Assembly (NCBI RefSeq): GCF_042648805.1
Contig: NZ_JBHRXZ010000020.1
Coordinates: 1-13,418 of the forward strand
DNA from: Azomonas tarimensis
GTDB taxonomy: Bacteria; Pseudomonadota; Gammaproteobacteria; Pseudomonadales; Pseudomonadaceae
Length of the DNA: 13,418 nt
Reading direction: 5' to 3'
Positions 1 through 6,850 of the stretch are shown here, in pieces; within the stretch, counting starts at the first letter, position 1; every line of letters begins with the position of its first letter. The notes beneath the pieces are model-generated. The model made no database searches. It was not told where the DNA came from and saw only the letters and a list, made by a program, of their open reading frames with translations. The translations under genes were made by a program, and so were the position numbers.

Positions 1-1
1 G

Positions 2-166
2 CTATTAGTCATAAACATAACCGTTTGCCTATCCCTTATCGTAAGGGGGAAACGGTGTCCTGTCTTTCAGGGGGCTCGTTCAAAGGGGATGGACGAGGAC
101 GGGCTCTATAAGCACCTCAAGAACATCCTGGAGGAACGACACGTCAGGTGGGGTAGGGCCGTATGA
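2..166 (+). CDS. small hypothetical frame upstream of the integrase, possibly partial
   Basis: A reading frame is open from the window edge to a TGA at 164-166. The only ATG in it is at 89, giving a 25-aa product (begins MDEDGLYKHL, ends RWGRAV). The true start may lie outside the window. The stop overlaps the integrase ATG in an ATGA arrangement, which suggests translational coupling and is the main reason to take the frame seriously. The last 25 residues are charged and look helical, unlike random translation. I do not recognise the family; small regulatory or excisionase-like genes often precede phage integrases, but nothing here proves that. Confidence 0.35.
   Translation, partial: LLVINITVCLSLIVRGKRCPVFQGARSKGMDEDGLYKHLKNILEERHVRWGRAV
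33..48. repeat. short inverted repeat near the left edge
   Basis: CCCTTA and TAAGGG are separated by only TCG, giving a tight 6-bp dyad ahead of the small frame and integrase. There is no T-run after it, so it is unlikely to be a terminator. It could be a protein-binding dyad for an integrase or excisionase regulator. Function unknown. Confidence 0.3.
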
Positions 167-1164
167 CCGTCAAAAAGCAGCCCGATGGTCGGTGGCTTGC
201 AGACGTACAGCCCATCCGTGGCCAGCGCTTCCGCAAGCTGTTCAAGACCAAGGCAGAAGCCTTGCGCTATGAGCAATACATCACCGCCAACAAAGCCGCT
301 GACCCAGCGTGGAATCCCAAGGCCCAGGATCGCCGCCGACTCTCGGAGCTGGTTGGTCTGTGGTTCGATCTGCACGGGCATATGCTCAAGGACGGTGAGC
401 GCAGAAAGGCCAAGCTCGATGCCCTGTGCGTTCGTCTACGCGACCCCATCGCCATGAAGCTCGACCCGGCCACCTACGCCCATGATCGCCGCTTGCGGGC
501 AGAAGCCGGCATCACACCCAAGACGGTGAACAACGAACTCGGATACATCCGGGCAGTGTTCAACGAACTGCGAGGCCTCGGCCAGATCGATTACGCCAAT
601 CCCCTGGAGCTGATGAAGCCTTACAAGATCGAAGAAAGGGAACTGTCCTGGCTGACCCAGGAACAGATAGCCGATCTGCTGACGGCCATTCGTGAAGGCT
701 GCGACAACCCGCACGTCGAACCTATCGTGCTGCTGTGTCTGGCCACTGGTGCTCGATGGTCGGAAGCGGAAGGCCTCACACCCTCCAGACTTCGCAATGG
801 TGCTGTGACGTACAGCAAGACCAAATCAAGCAAGGTGCGAACCGTGCCGATCCAGCCCGAGCTGGAAGCGTTCATTCGTGATCACTGGAAGCGTCACGGC
901 CAGTTCACCGGGGCTATCACGTCGTTTCGTCGAGCGTTGAGCCGATCCGGCATCGTGCTGCCGAAAGGGCAGGCCAGCCACGCACTCCGCCACACCTTCG
1001 CCAGCCACTTCATGCAGAAGGGCGGGAACATCCTCACGCTCCAGAAAATCCTGGGTCACTCCAGCTTGGCCATGACCATGCGTTATGCTCACCTTGCACC
1101 CGAGCATTTGGCTGAAGCCGTTAGGTTGAGCCCGCTTTCAGGGCTTGAGTTGGTTGGTGTTTGA
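163..1164 (+). CDS. tyrosine recombinase / phage integrase (P2-like)
   Basis: Site-specific recombinase that would integrate and excise a prophage or island by a covalent 3'-phosphotyrosyl intermediate. The 333-aa length is normal for P2-type integrases. The N-terminal 60 residues form the arm-binding type domain (MTVKKQPDGRWLADVQP), residues about 60-150 the SAM-like core-binding domain, and 160-325 the catalytic domain. The catalytic set is intact: Arg198 in TGARWSEAEGL, Lys221 in the TKSSKVRTVP hairpin, His273 and Arg276 in HALRHTF, His299 in LGHSS and Tyr308 in MRYAHL. The start is the ATG that overlaps the upstream TGA, preceded by a purine-rich stretch (AGGTGGGGTAGGG). It should be active. 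It lies on the far side of the ssrA-like scar at 2087, so it probably belongs to a different element from the island cargo. Confidence 0.95.
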   Translation: MTVKKQPDGRWLADVQPIRGQRFRKLFKTKAEALRYEQYITANKAADPAWNPKAQDRRRLSELVGLWFDLHGHMLKDGERRKAKLDALCVRLRDPIAMKLDPATYAHDRRLRAEAGITPKTVNNELGYIRAVFNELRGLGQIDYANPLELMKPYKIEERELSWLTQEQIADLLTAIREGCDNPHVEPIVLLCLATGARWSEAEGLTPSRLRNGAVTYSKTKSSKVRTVPIQPELEAFIRDHWKRHGQFTGAITSFRRALSRSGIVLPKGQASHALRHTFASHFMQKGGNILTLQKILGHSSLAMTMRYAHLAPEHLAEAVRLSPLSGLELVGV

Positions 1165-1266
1165 TCGTGTTGGTTCGTGTTGCCGGAAACGCATATTTGC
1201 GGGATAATACTTTCACGACTCAACCCTTGGCGGGCCGATTCAGTTCAGCCTTAGCCTCGGGTGAAG

Positions 1267-1292
1267 AAACCGGCCCATAAAGCCGGTTTTTT
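1267..1292 (+). terminator. rho-independent terminator after the integrase
   Basis: An 8-bp perfect stem (AAACCGGC / GCCGGTTT) with a 7-nt loop is followed by further T residues (six T in a row in total). It would end transcription from the integrase before the NYN gene, whose GTG start is about 20 bp downstream. The A-rich 5' side means it may also work on the minus strand. Confidence 0.85.
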
Positions 1293-1313
1293 CGTTTCTA
1301 GGGATAGGGCATT

Positions 1314-1988
1314 GTGCGTACAGCTTTCTTCGTAGACGGCTACAACCTCTATTACGGCGTCCTGCATGGCTCCGACCACAAATGGTTGGATCTGCCTGCG
1401 CTGCTTGCCGAGATCTTGCGGATCCAGGAACCCTCGGCCGAACTGGTCTCCGTCGATTACTTCACCTCTCCTGTCATCGCCAGGCTCGCGACTCGTGGCC
1501 AGGTCTCCAACGATGCGCAGAATCGCTATATCCGCGCTTTGCAAGCGAGAGGTGTCTCGGTCACGCTCGGTACGCACCGGCTGGCGAAGGGCTATGCGCC
1601 CAGGTACCTCGATGGTAAGAAGCCTTCCAGGCAAGTTCAGGTAGCGATTTGGCAGCTCGAAGAGAAAGAGACGGACGTTAACCTGGCTCTAGGCATGTAT
1701 CGGGCAGCATGCCGGTCTGTGGATCTGCAGCTGGATCAGATCGTGCTGGTGTCGGGCGACACTGACCTGGCGCCTGCTCTCGCTGCCATTCGCTCGGACT
1801 TCCCGCACATCCGCATTGGCGTAATTCTTCCGCACCGCCACGAACAGCGGGATCCGCCGGGGTCACTGAAAGAGCATGCCCACTGGATCCGCCGGCACAT
1901 TCCCGAGTCTGAGCTTGCGGCTTTCCCGCTCCCGCCAAAGGTGCCGCTTCCCAGGAAGCCAGCCATCGTCAAACCGGACTACTGGTAG
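1314..1988 (+). CDS. NYN-domain (PIN-like) putative ribonuclease, LabA/DUF88 type
   Basis: The 224-aa protein has the NYN fold signature of metal-dependent RNases related to PIN domains. The acidic cluster expected at the active site is visible: Asp8 in FFVDGYNLYYG with Asn11, Asp121 in KETDVNLAL, and Asp149/Asp151 in VSGDTDLAPAL. The last 40 residues are basic and proline-rich (PLPPKVPLPRKP) and look unstructured, perhaps an RNA- or partner-binding tail. No signal peptide or membrane segment is seen. The start is a GTG with AGGGATAGGG just upstream. The gene stands alone between two terminators, so it has its own promoter or escapes the upstream one. NYN proteins occur in housekeeping RNA processing as well as in phage-defence and toxin contexts; the sequence does not decide which. 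The substrate is unknown. Confidence 0.85.
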   Translation: MRTAFFVDGYNLYYGVLHGSDHKWLDLPALLAEILRIQEPSAELVSVDYFTSPVIARLATRGQVSNDAQNRYIRALQARGVSVTLGTHRLAKGYAPRYLDGKKPSRQVQVAIWQLEEKETDVNLALGMYRAACRSVDLQLDQIVLVSGDTDLAPALAAIRSDFPHIRIGVILPHRHEQRDPPGSLKEHAHWIRRHIPESELAAFPLPPKVPLPRKPAIVKPDYW

Positions 1989-2037
1989 CTTTTGCGCTTG
2001 TGACACTTTCGGGACAGTTGCTGCCCCTGAGAACACA

Positions 2038-2072
2038 AAACCCCTGAAATTCACTAGGAAAATCAGGGGTTT
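2038..2072 (-). terminator. strong bidirectional hairpin terminator
   Basis: A 10-bp perfect stem (AAACCCCTGA / TCAGGGGTTT) encloses a 15-nt loop. Read on the minus strand the stem runs into TTTTG, a usable T-run; on the plus strand it closes the NYN gene. Because the tmRNA-like 3' end lies only 15 bp away on the minus strand, this may originally be the ssrA terminator. Confidence 0.75.
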
Positions 2073-2086
2073 ATGCTTGCTTCAAT

Positions 2087-2101
2087 TGGTGGAGCCGGGG
2101 G
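2087..2101 (-). repeat. candidate attachment-site scar: tmRNA (ssrA) 3' end
   Basis: TGGTGGAGCCGGGGG is the complement of a typical acceptor-stem end ...CCCCCGGCTCCACCA, which fits the CGGCTCCACCA end of Pseudomonas tmRNA (recalled, not searched). No T-arm, D-region or 5' half follows at the right distance, so this is not a gene but a fragment. Such 3'-end fragments are left where an island integrates into ssrA. A tRNA-Ala origin is also possible because its acceptor end is similar. Confidence 0.5.
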
Positions 2102-2160
2102 CTTTATAACTTCATTCATAAGGCATTGATTTAAAATAATATTTATATGGAATTCTCGAT

Positions 2161-2183
2161 AAGTGCCCCCTGAAATGCCCCCT
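2161..2183. repeat. two arm-like direct repeats AARTGCCCCCT
   Basis: AAGTGCCCCCT (2161-2171) and AAATGCCCCCT (2173-2183) are tandem copies 12 bp apart. Repeats of this GGGGGCAYTT type are often seen beside tRNA/ssrA-targeting P4-like integrases, where they may be arm-type integrase sites. Their place 60 bp from the ssrA-like fragment supports an attL/attR reading. Confidence 0.45.
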
Positions 2184-2397
2184 TTGGAAAACTCCCGACG
2201 AATGGTCGATAGGGAGTTGAACTGGCGTCCCTTGCTGATGGTTTTGCCTGCCAACCTTAGGGCATCAGATGAGGATGCGGCGTGACATCTTGAATGGTAC
2301 GCGTGCCTGTGGTTTTATCAGTCGTAGGCCTTATGCAGAGGCCTGCCACCCGCTTTAGCGAACCCTCGTAGGGACTGCAATCTTTCTATTCATACGT

Positions 2398-2418
2398 TGA
2401 CTTTGTGCTGCTAGCAGC
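2398..2418 (+). promoter_or_regulatory. possible promoter/operator before the DUF5623-like gene
   Basis: A TTGACT hexamer at about 2398 is followed almost at once by the perfect palindrome GCTGCTAGCAGC (2407-2418). The palindrome would lie in the -35/-10 spacer, a classic operator position. No good -10 hexamer follows at 17 bp, so promoter activity is uncertain. The gene start is 57 bp downstream. Confidence 0.3.
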
Positions 2419-2474
2419 CATGTCGGTATTCGCGGGTGATGCCTCTCCGGCTGCGTAAGCACGAAGGATTTCGT

Positions 2475-4103
2475 ATGAGCAGCTATACCTCTCGCCTACA
2501 GCGCCATCTCAAGAATCACGCCAAGCAGCTTCGCTCTGCTGCCGATACTAGGCACAGCGAAGCTTTGGACATTGCTGCGGCCGACTTCGGATTCTCTGGT
2601 TGGAAGCAAGCCACCGCTCATATGGCCATGGCTGAAATTCGGATACGAGACGCGCAAGCGTCGTTTGCCAGCGAGGTTATCCGCCTGGCTGCAGAACTGC
2701 GTGTATTACCCGGCTATCCGTACCGGTTAGAAGGTCGTACCGGTGTGAGATTTGAACCAGCTGACAAGCAACAAACCGAAGCAGTAGCCAAGCGCTTGGT
2801 GTTGCTCCAACTGTTCGAGGATATTCATGCCCCCAAGGGGCTCTGTCATTCAGTTAGTGCTCGGCTCTGGTTCCGGGCGCCGATGCTGTTCGATGACGCC
2901 GCTGAAATCTGCCAGGGTGCTCCGTGGAAAATCAGACGCCTTTCGAACGCACTGATGAATGAGCCCAAAGCTTCTGAAAATGCGTGGCTACATGTCCAGC
3001 CTCCAACCCCAGAAGTCGCGCGCATTACGATTATCGAGTACCTGCACGCATTGCATTCAATATCCGTGATCCGTTCGTTGACTGGGTCTCCTGAGGGAGT
3101 TGTTGGGCACCCAGGGTTCAAAGAATTTGCCGGTTTTGCATTGAATGCCTTGCTCGCCGGTAAGGAGTCTAAAGAGACTCTCCTCAAGTTGCTGGATCAC
3201 GCGGGAATCAGCGCCTGGGTACAGGCAACCTCTGGTCTCATCGATCCCAAACGATTGTCTTGGGTCGGCCGTCAGGAATCGGAGAGCCTGCAACCCAATG
3301 AAGGCGTGTCGATGGTGATTGGATCCCCCTTACACTCACGCCTGCGCAGGCCGCTGAACTCGCTCTCACACGAAAAGCATGAAGAACTTTCCACTGCTTT
3401 GGCGCGTGTCTGCAAGCTTGTCCAAGTGAAAGCGAGCTTGGAGCGCAACCTCAGCGAGATCCGTGAAACCCTGGCTGGATGGATGGCTTTAGAGATTGGT
3501 GGCCAGGAAAGGGCCAACAAGTGCTATTTCGGTATGTCCCGCGCTTATCGAGCAGTGCCATTCCTTGCTCCGGCAGAAGAGAGAGCTGTTCGCACCGCCA
3601 TTCAGGCTATCCGAGACTGCATTGAAGCAGGCTACGAACATTGCACGCCACGATCGAGGTTGCTGGGCCAGATCCTTCAGCTGCAACAGAAGTTCGACCG
3701 TTGGATGGAGAAAACTGAAGGTCACTGGCAGAACACCACTCACAAGCTACCGATGGACTCCATTGGCCTAGTGGCCACCGACCCTAAGCACGAGCTTTCG
3801 CTCGACTCTGAGTCTGTCTGGAAACAGACGGCGATCATGGGAGGCAGCAGTGAGGCCAATCTAATCGCAGCGATCCGGCCCCATCTGTTCAACTCTTGGA
3901 AGGAGGACGAGGAAGGCCTGGGATATGAGTTCGATGCAGCCGACTTCGATAGCGAGCAGTCCATCCTTGAGCATTTGCACGAGCTTGCTTTCTATCGCTA
4001 CACGGGCGAAGCGCTCACGCGTTTGCAATATGAAAAAGAGGTTCGCAAAGCCTTCTACTTCGAGCCTGAGCATGTCTGGTTCAAGCAGCGAAAGATCAGA
4101 TGA
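2475..4103 (+). CDS. large hypothetical protein with DUF5623-like N-terminus
   Basis: A 542-aa, mainly helical, soluble protein. The first 45 residues (RLQRHLKNHAKQLRS ... HSEALDIAAADFGFSGWKQA) form a short helical module that I associate with DUF5623 proteins and with the N-terminus of some glyoxalase-superfamily proteins; it ends in a GF.gWkqA motif. The remainder has no motif I can name: no Walker box, HNH, DEDD or REase signature and no membrane segment. The C-terminus is acidic in its middle part (ADFDSEQSILEHLHE) and ends basic (KQRKIR). I chose ATG 2475 because AAGGA lies 6 bp upstream; a frame-matched ATG 13 codons earlier has no ribosome-binding site. DUF5623 proteins turn up in Pseudomonas accessory islands, which fits this place. 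Function unknown. Confidence 0.75.
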   Translation: MSSYTSRLQRHLKNHAKQLRSAADTRHSEALDIAAADFGFSGWKQATAHMAMAEIRIRDAQASFASEVIRLAAELRVLPGYPYRLEGRTGVRFEPADKQQTEAVAKRLVLLQLFEDIHAPKGLCHSVSARLWFRAPMLFDDAAEICQGAPWKIRRLSNALMNEPKASENAWLHVQPPTPEVARITIIEYLHALHSISVIRSLTGSPEGVVGHPGFKEFAGFALNALLAGKESKETLLKLLDHAGISAWVQATSGLIDPKRLSWVGRQESESLQPNEGVSMVIGSPLHSRLRRPLNSLSHEKHEELSTALARVCKLVQVKASLERNLSEIRETLAGWMALEIGGQERANKCYFGMSRAYRAVPFLAPAEERAVRTAIQAIRDCIEAGYEHCTPRSRLLGQILQLQQKFDRWMEKTEGHWQNTTHKLPMDSIGLVATDPKHELSLDSESVWKQTAIMGGSSEANLIAAIRPHLFNSWKEDEEGLGYEFDAADFDSEQSILEHLHELAFYRYTGEALTRLQYEKEVRKAFYFEPEHVWFKQRKIR

Positions 4104-4219
4104 ACTGAGCGTTAGGAGGAGCGTGATTCCCTTTGGGTAGCAGTCGGGTCATTTGATTGGGTATTTTTCGAGATAGCGCACCATGGGCTCATCTAGGGCG
4201 ATCTGAGCTGGGGTGCGGT

Positions 4220-4558
4220 ATGAGACACTCGATGGTTACCTGTCACAACTGTGGCAAAGCGATGGTTCCGAGAACGACATATAGCCGTGGTTTCTGGGGC
4301 TATTCGCCTTCGTCGAATCACTGTCCTTTTTGCCTGAGTGAGAACTGGCACGGTGGAAATCCAGGGTTAGGGGCTCAGTTATTTGCGTTGGTTGGCTTTG
4401 CTCTGGGTGCTCTGGCCTGTGTGTTGATGGGAGCGTTTCTGTTCAAAGTGCAGTGGTGGCTGGGCGTTGAAGGACAATGGCCTCTATTGAGCCTAACCAC
4501 ATGCGCGGTGTCAGTTCTTGTGGGGTATCGCTTCTACAATTGGTTTGTGAATTGCTGA
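4220..4558 (+). CDS. small zinc-ribbon membrane protein
   Basis: A 112-aa protein with four cysteines in two pairs, CHNC (Cys8, Cys11) and CPFC (Cys35, Cys38), the spacing of a zinc ribbon. Two hydrophobic segments follow (about 52-76 and 87-105), so the ribbon would sit on one face of the inner membrane, probably the cytoplasmic one. The ATG at 4220 has GAGCTGGGG upstream, and a second ATG four codons later is a further option; a TTG at 4157 would add 21 unlikely residues. It lies 116 bp after the DUF5623-like gene on the same strand with no terminator between, so the two are probably co-transcribed. No specific family recognised. Zinc-ribbon two-span proteins of this size are found widely with unknown roles. 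Confidence 0.65.
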   Translation: MRHSMVTCHNCGKAMVPRTTYSRGFWGYSPSSNHCPFCLSENWHGGNPGLGAQLFALVGFALGALACVLMGAFLFKVQWWLGVEGQWPLLSLTTCAVSVLVGYRFYNWFVNC

Positions 4559-4709
4559 TAGCCGGTGATCATGCTGTGGTCGGCAGAAAAGGGCAAAAGC
4601 AGCCCGTCTAAAGTGCCAGCGAACCTAAGGGCAATAGGGTGAAGCCAGCGCCCCCAACGACCTGCTCGCAGACCTGAAACCACCTTGAAAGCCATTCAAA
4701 CCTGATGCA

Positions 4710-5477
4710 CTAGCGGGACACTAAATCACGCAAATTACTGATGATCTGCGCAGCAGCTTGCTCTGGTGATTGTTCTCGAAGCAGCGCCAAAGTTTGTACC
4801 GTTTTTGGAATATCTGTAGCAGGCCGAGTTGGCCGGCCCTCACTCTGCACGAACGGGCCATCGGTTTCCGTGAGGATTCGATCAGGAGGCAGTGAAACAA
4901 CTAGATTGCGATGTTTAGCTGAAGTCAGCATCTGCGAATTGACTGAAAAATAGCACCCAAGCTCCACAGCCCTTTTGGCTTCGCTGGGAGAACCGGTGAA
5001 CCAGTGGAGTACAACCGTTCCTCGGTCCGTCGGAAGCAGGCGCTCGATATGGGAAAGCACTTTTCCCACACTGCGTACGCTGTGGACAGTGAGGATCTTC
5101 CCGGTCTGCTCCGAGCAAGCCTCAAGCACCCTCTTAAACACTCGTTCTTGGGCCTCGAAGCTCCGATAGAACTGGGGGCCAGCATCAAGCCCAACCTCTC
5201 CAACGTATCGAGTCTCCTCAAGGAAGCGCTCCAGGAGCGGCAGCTCCGATTCGCGCTCTGCCACCAGTTGGGGATGTAACCCCAGTGCCACCCGGACATG
5301 TCGAGAGGATGCCGCAAGTTCACGATTGCGCCGCCATGCTTTCGGTGTCGTGGTCACGGCCAAGGTAGCAACCTCTGCCTGATCGCACTCCAATATGAGG
5401 CGCTCATGATCAGGATAAAGGTCGAGATGGCAGTGGAAATCCACCCACTTTGGAATCGGGCTTTTTTTTGGCTTCAT
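4710..5477 (-). CDS. qatD: QatD, TatD-like metal-dependent hydrolase
   Basis: Last gene of the qat operon, 255 aa, the full length of a TatD-family DNase. Metal ligands are in place: His15 and His17 in DFHCHLD, Glu94 in YVGEVGLDAG, His132 in LTVHSVRS, His158 in VVLHWFTG and Asp206 in LTETDGPF; His68 in GLHPQ is also conserved in the family. TatD enzymes are TIM-barrel hydrolases with 3'-5' exonuclease activity on DNA; in Qat the exact substrate is not settled as far as I recall. The ATG overlaps the qatC stop by 4 bp (ATGA), which ties its translation to qatC. Being linked to QatA, B and C rules against a housekeeping tatD. No terminator hairpin with T-run is obvious in the 150 bp downstream. 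Confidence 0.93.
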   Translation of the reverse strand: MKPKKSPIPKWVDFHCHLDLYPDHERLILECDQAEVATLAVTTTPKAWRRNRELAASSRHVRVALGLHPQLVAERESELPLLERFLEETRYVGEVGLDAGPQFYRSFEAQERVFKRVLEACSEQTGKILTVHSVRSVGKVLSHIERLLPTDRGTVVLHWFTGSPSEAKRAVELGCYFSVNSQMLTSAKHRNLVVSLPPDRILTETDGPFVQSEGRPTRPATDIPKTVQTLALLREQSPEQAAAQIISNLRDLVSR

Positions 5478-6850
5478 AGAGGTATAGCTGTGACACCCTC
5501 AAGATAATCGTCGACCTCCAGCAGCCCATTTCGATAGACCTGTTCGAAGTCCGCTAAACGGTCAAGGTGATCGATCAACGGCCCCGGCTCATGAATTGCG
5601 AACTTGGCTCGGTGAGGCGCACGCTTGAGACGCGCAATGGCAAGCTGGAAGGAACGCACATGTTCGCCGTCAGACTTGTTAGTGTCTAGCGCTTGCGCAT
5701 GCAGATCTGGGATGAGATATCGCGTCTGATCGGGGCCACACCCTCGGAGAATCGCTGCCCGCCTGATGATGCAGGGGACGCAGAACCCACAGTGCTTGGG
5801 GGATCGATTCAAAGGATCGGGATGGTACCTGGCCTTTCCAGGCGAGGAGCATGACATCGTCAGATGCACATGATCCGCTAGGAACACTGGGTCAGAGCAC
5901 TGCTCTGCCATTTGCCCCTTTGTGAGATGGCTGAACATGTTGAACAGCCTCGTGCTCAGGCCCAAACGCCCAAAGAGCTCATTCACCCGCGCCATGTAAT
6001 ATGGATGCGTCGTGCGCGTGCTGCATGCACCCAGGCGGCGTGGGTCTAAGGGGACGTTCAGAGAGATCAGGCCATTTTCAGGCACATGGATGGTTACCGA
6101 GTCGCCGATCGCTTCCGCAGCCATGGCCGCCAGCGCGAAGAACAAGAATGAGCGCGCTCGAAGTGTATCTTCACTACCTCCACCCTCCACAAGATCGTGT
6201 GGGAACCCCACACGGGCCTGGACGTGGTTGATCGACGTCTCGGAAAACCTCTCCTGCAGCGCTGCCCTGCAGTCGTTCTGGTAGGTGCTGGTGCTGTTGG
6301 TGTCCCAGTAATGGCTCACAAGCAATGGCTTGCCGCCGTCACTGAGTAGATCGATCGCCCCAATGAAGCTATCCATCCCCCCTGAGAACAGGCAGACGCT
6401 GTCCGACTCATCTGTTCTCAAACTCTCCGGAGCGGGAGATAGCTCATCGATATCTGTGGGCCGCTCGCGGAAGACTAGGCGCCAGCGATCACCAGTAAGG
6501 AATTTCAATGTCGAGGCCAACATGTCGGACGTTGCTGTCCACAGTGCGGGATCTGCGACGGGGACGTAGAGGTCGATCTCTCTCGTCCAGGCGTTTTCCG
6601 ACTCGGTGTCCCGTGAGACTCTGGTATCCGCAGCCGTAAGGGTCGCTGCCAGAAGCGCTAGGTCGACGGCAGTTTCTCCTGGGCTCATACCCAGCTCAGC
6701 CAGTTGTTCAATGGCTTGGCCAATCCCAAACTGCAGTCGTCCAAGTCCGTTAAGAAACTGAATTTCGGTGATGAAACTGCTTGGCTCCAGCAGAGCCAGA
6801 TCCTGGTCATCTGTCTGGCCAAGCCGGCAAATAATGCTGTGGTGCCTCAT
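5474..6850 (-). CDS. qatC: QatC, QueC-like ATP-dependent deazaguanine-type enzyme
   Basis: A 458-aa protein related to QueC, which makes preQ0 (7-cyano-7-deazaguanine) with ATP. The PP-loop SGGMDS is at 156-161, and a QueC-like zinc site is visible as Cys334 plus Cys354, Cys357 and Cys360 (CSSPGK ... CGFCVPC). A normal QueC is about 230 aa and has the PP-loop near its start; here about 150 extra residues precede it and about 90 follow the zinc site, features of the defence-associated QatC group. The start ATG overlaps the qatB stop as ATGA. In the known QatABCD system QatC is required for protection. It may act on a QatB end rather than making free preQ0, by analogy with QueC-like Cap9 enzymes of CBASS; that is inference. 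Confidence 0.93.
   Translation of the reverse strand: MRHHSIICRLGQTDDQDLALLEPSSFITEIQFLNGLGRLQFGIGQAIEQLAELGMSPGETAVDLALLAATLTAADTRVSRDTESENAWTREIDLYVPVADPALWTATSDMLASTLKFLTGDRWRLVFRERPTDIDELSPAPESLRTDESDSVCLFSGGMDSFIGAIDLLSDGGKPLLVSHYWDTNSTSTYQNDCRAALQERFSETSINHVQARVGFPHDLVEGGGSEDTLRARSFLFFALAAMAAEAIGDSVTIHVPENGLISLNVPLDPRRLGACSTRTTHPYYMARVNELFGRLGLSTRLFNMFSHLTKGQMAEQCSDPVFLADHVHLTMSCSSPGKARYHPDPLNRSPKHCGFCVPCIIRRAAILRGCGPDQTRYLIPDLHAQALDTNKSDGEHVRSFQLAIARLKRAPHRAKFAIHEPGPLIDHLDRLADFEQVYRNGLLEVDDYLEGVTAIPL

Larger units (their letters stand above)
2102..2474. other. gene-free stretch with island-end and regulatory features
   Basis: No convincing gene is present. It starts with an AT-rich segment (about 2104-2160) and the paired repeats. 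A T-arm-like stretch (GGGAGTTGAAC, then TGGCGTCC) lies at 2212-2230; its complement GTTCAACTCCC matches tmRNA T-arms. There is also an AGGCCT..AGGCCT dyad near 2327-2345, a TTGACT hexamer at 2398-2403 and a perfect 12-bp palindrome at 2407-2418. Confidence 0.5.

Noticed and set aside
2087..2230. Complete tRNA or tmRNA gene
   Set aside because: Only an acceptor end and a displaced T-arm-like word are present; no D-arm, anticodon arm or matching 5' acceptor strand.
4157..4219. TTG start adding 21 residues to the zinc-ribbon protein
   Set aside because: Rare start codon without a supporting ribosome-binding site; the ATG at 4220 directly precedes the zinc ribbon.
4710..5477. Housekeeping TatD DNase gene
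   Set aside because: It overlaps qatC by 4 bp and ends the four-gene Qat order; a core tatD would not be in this setting.
5474..6850. QueC gene for housekeeping queuosine/preQ0 synthesis
   Set aside because: The protein is about twice the normal length, the other pathway genes are absent, and it is translationally coupled to QatB and QatD.
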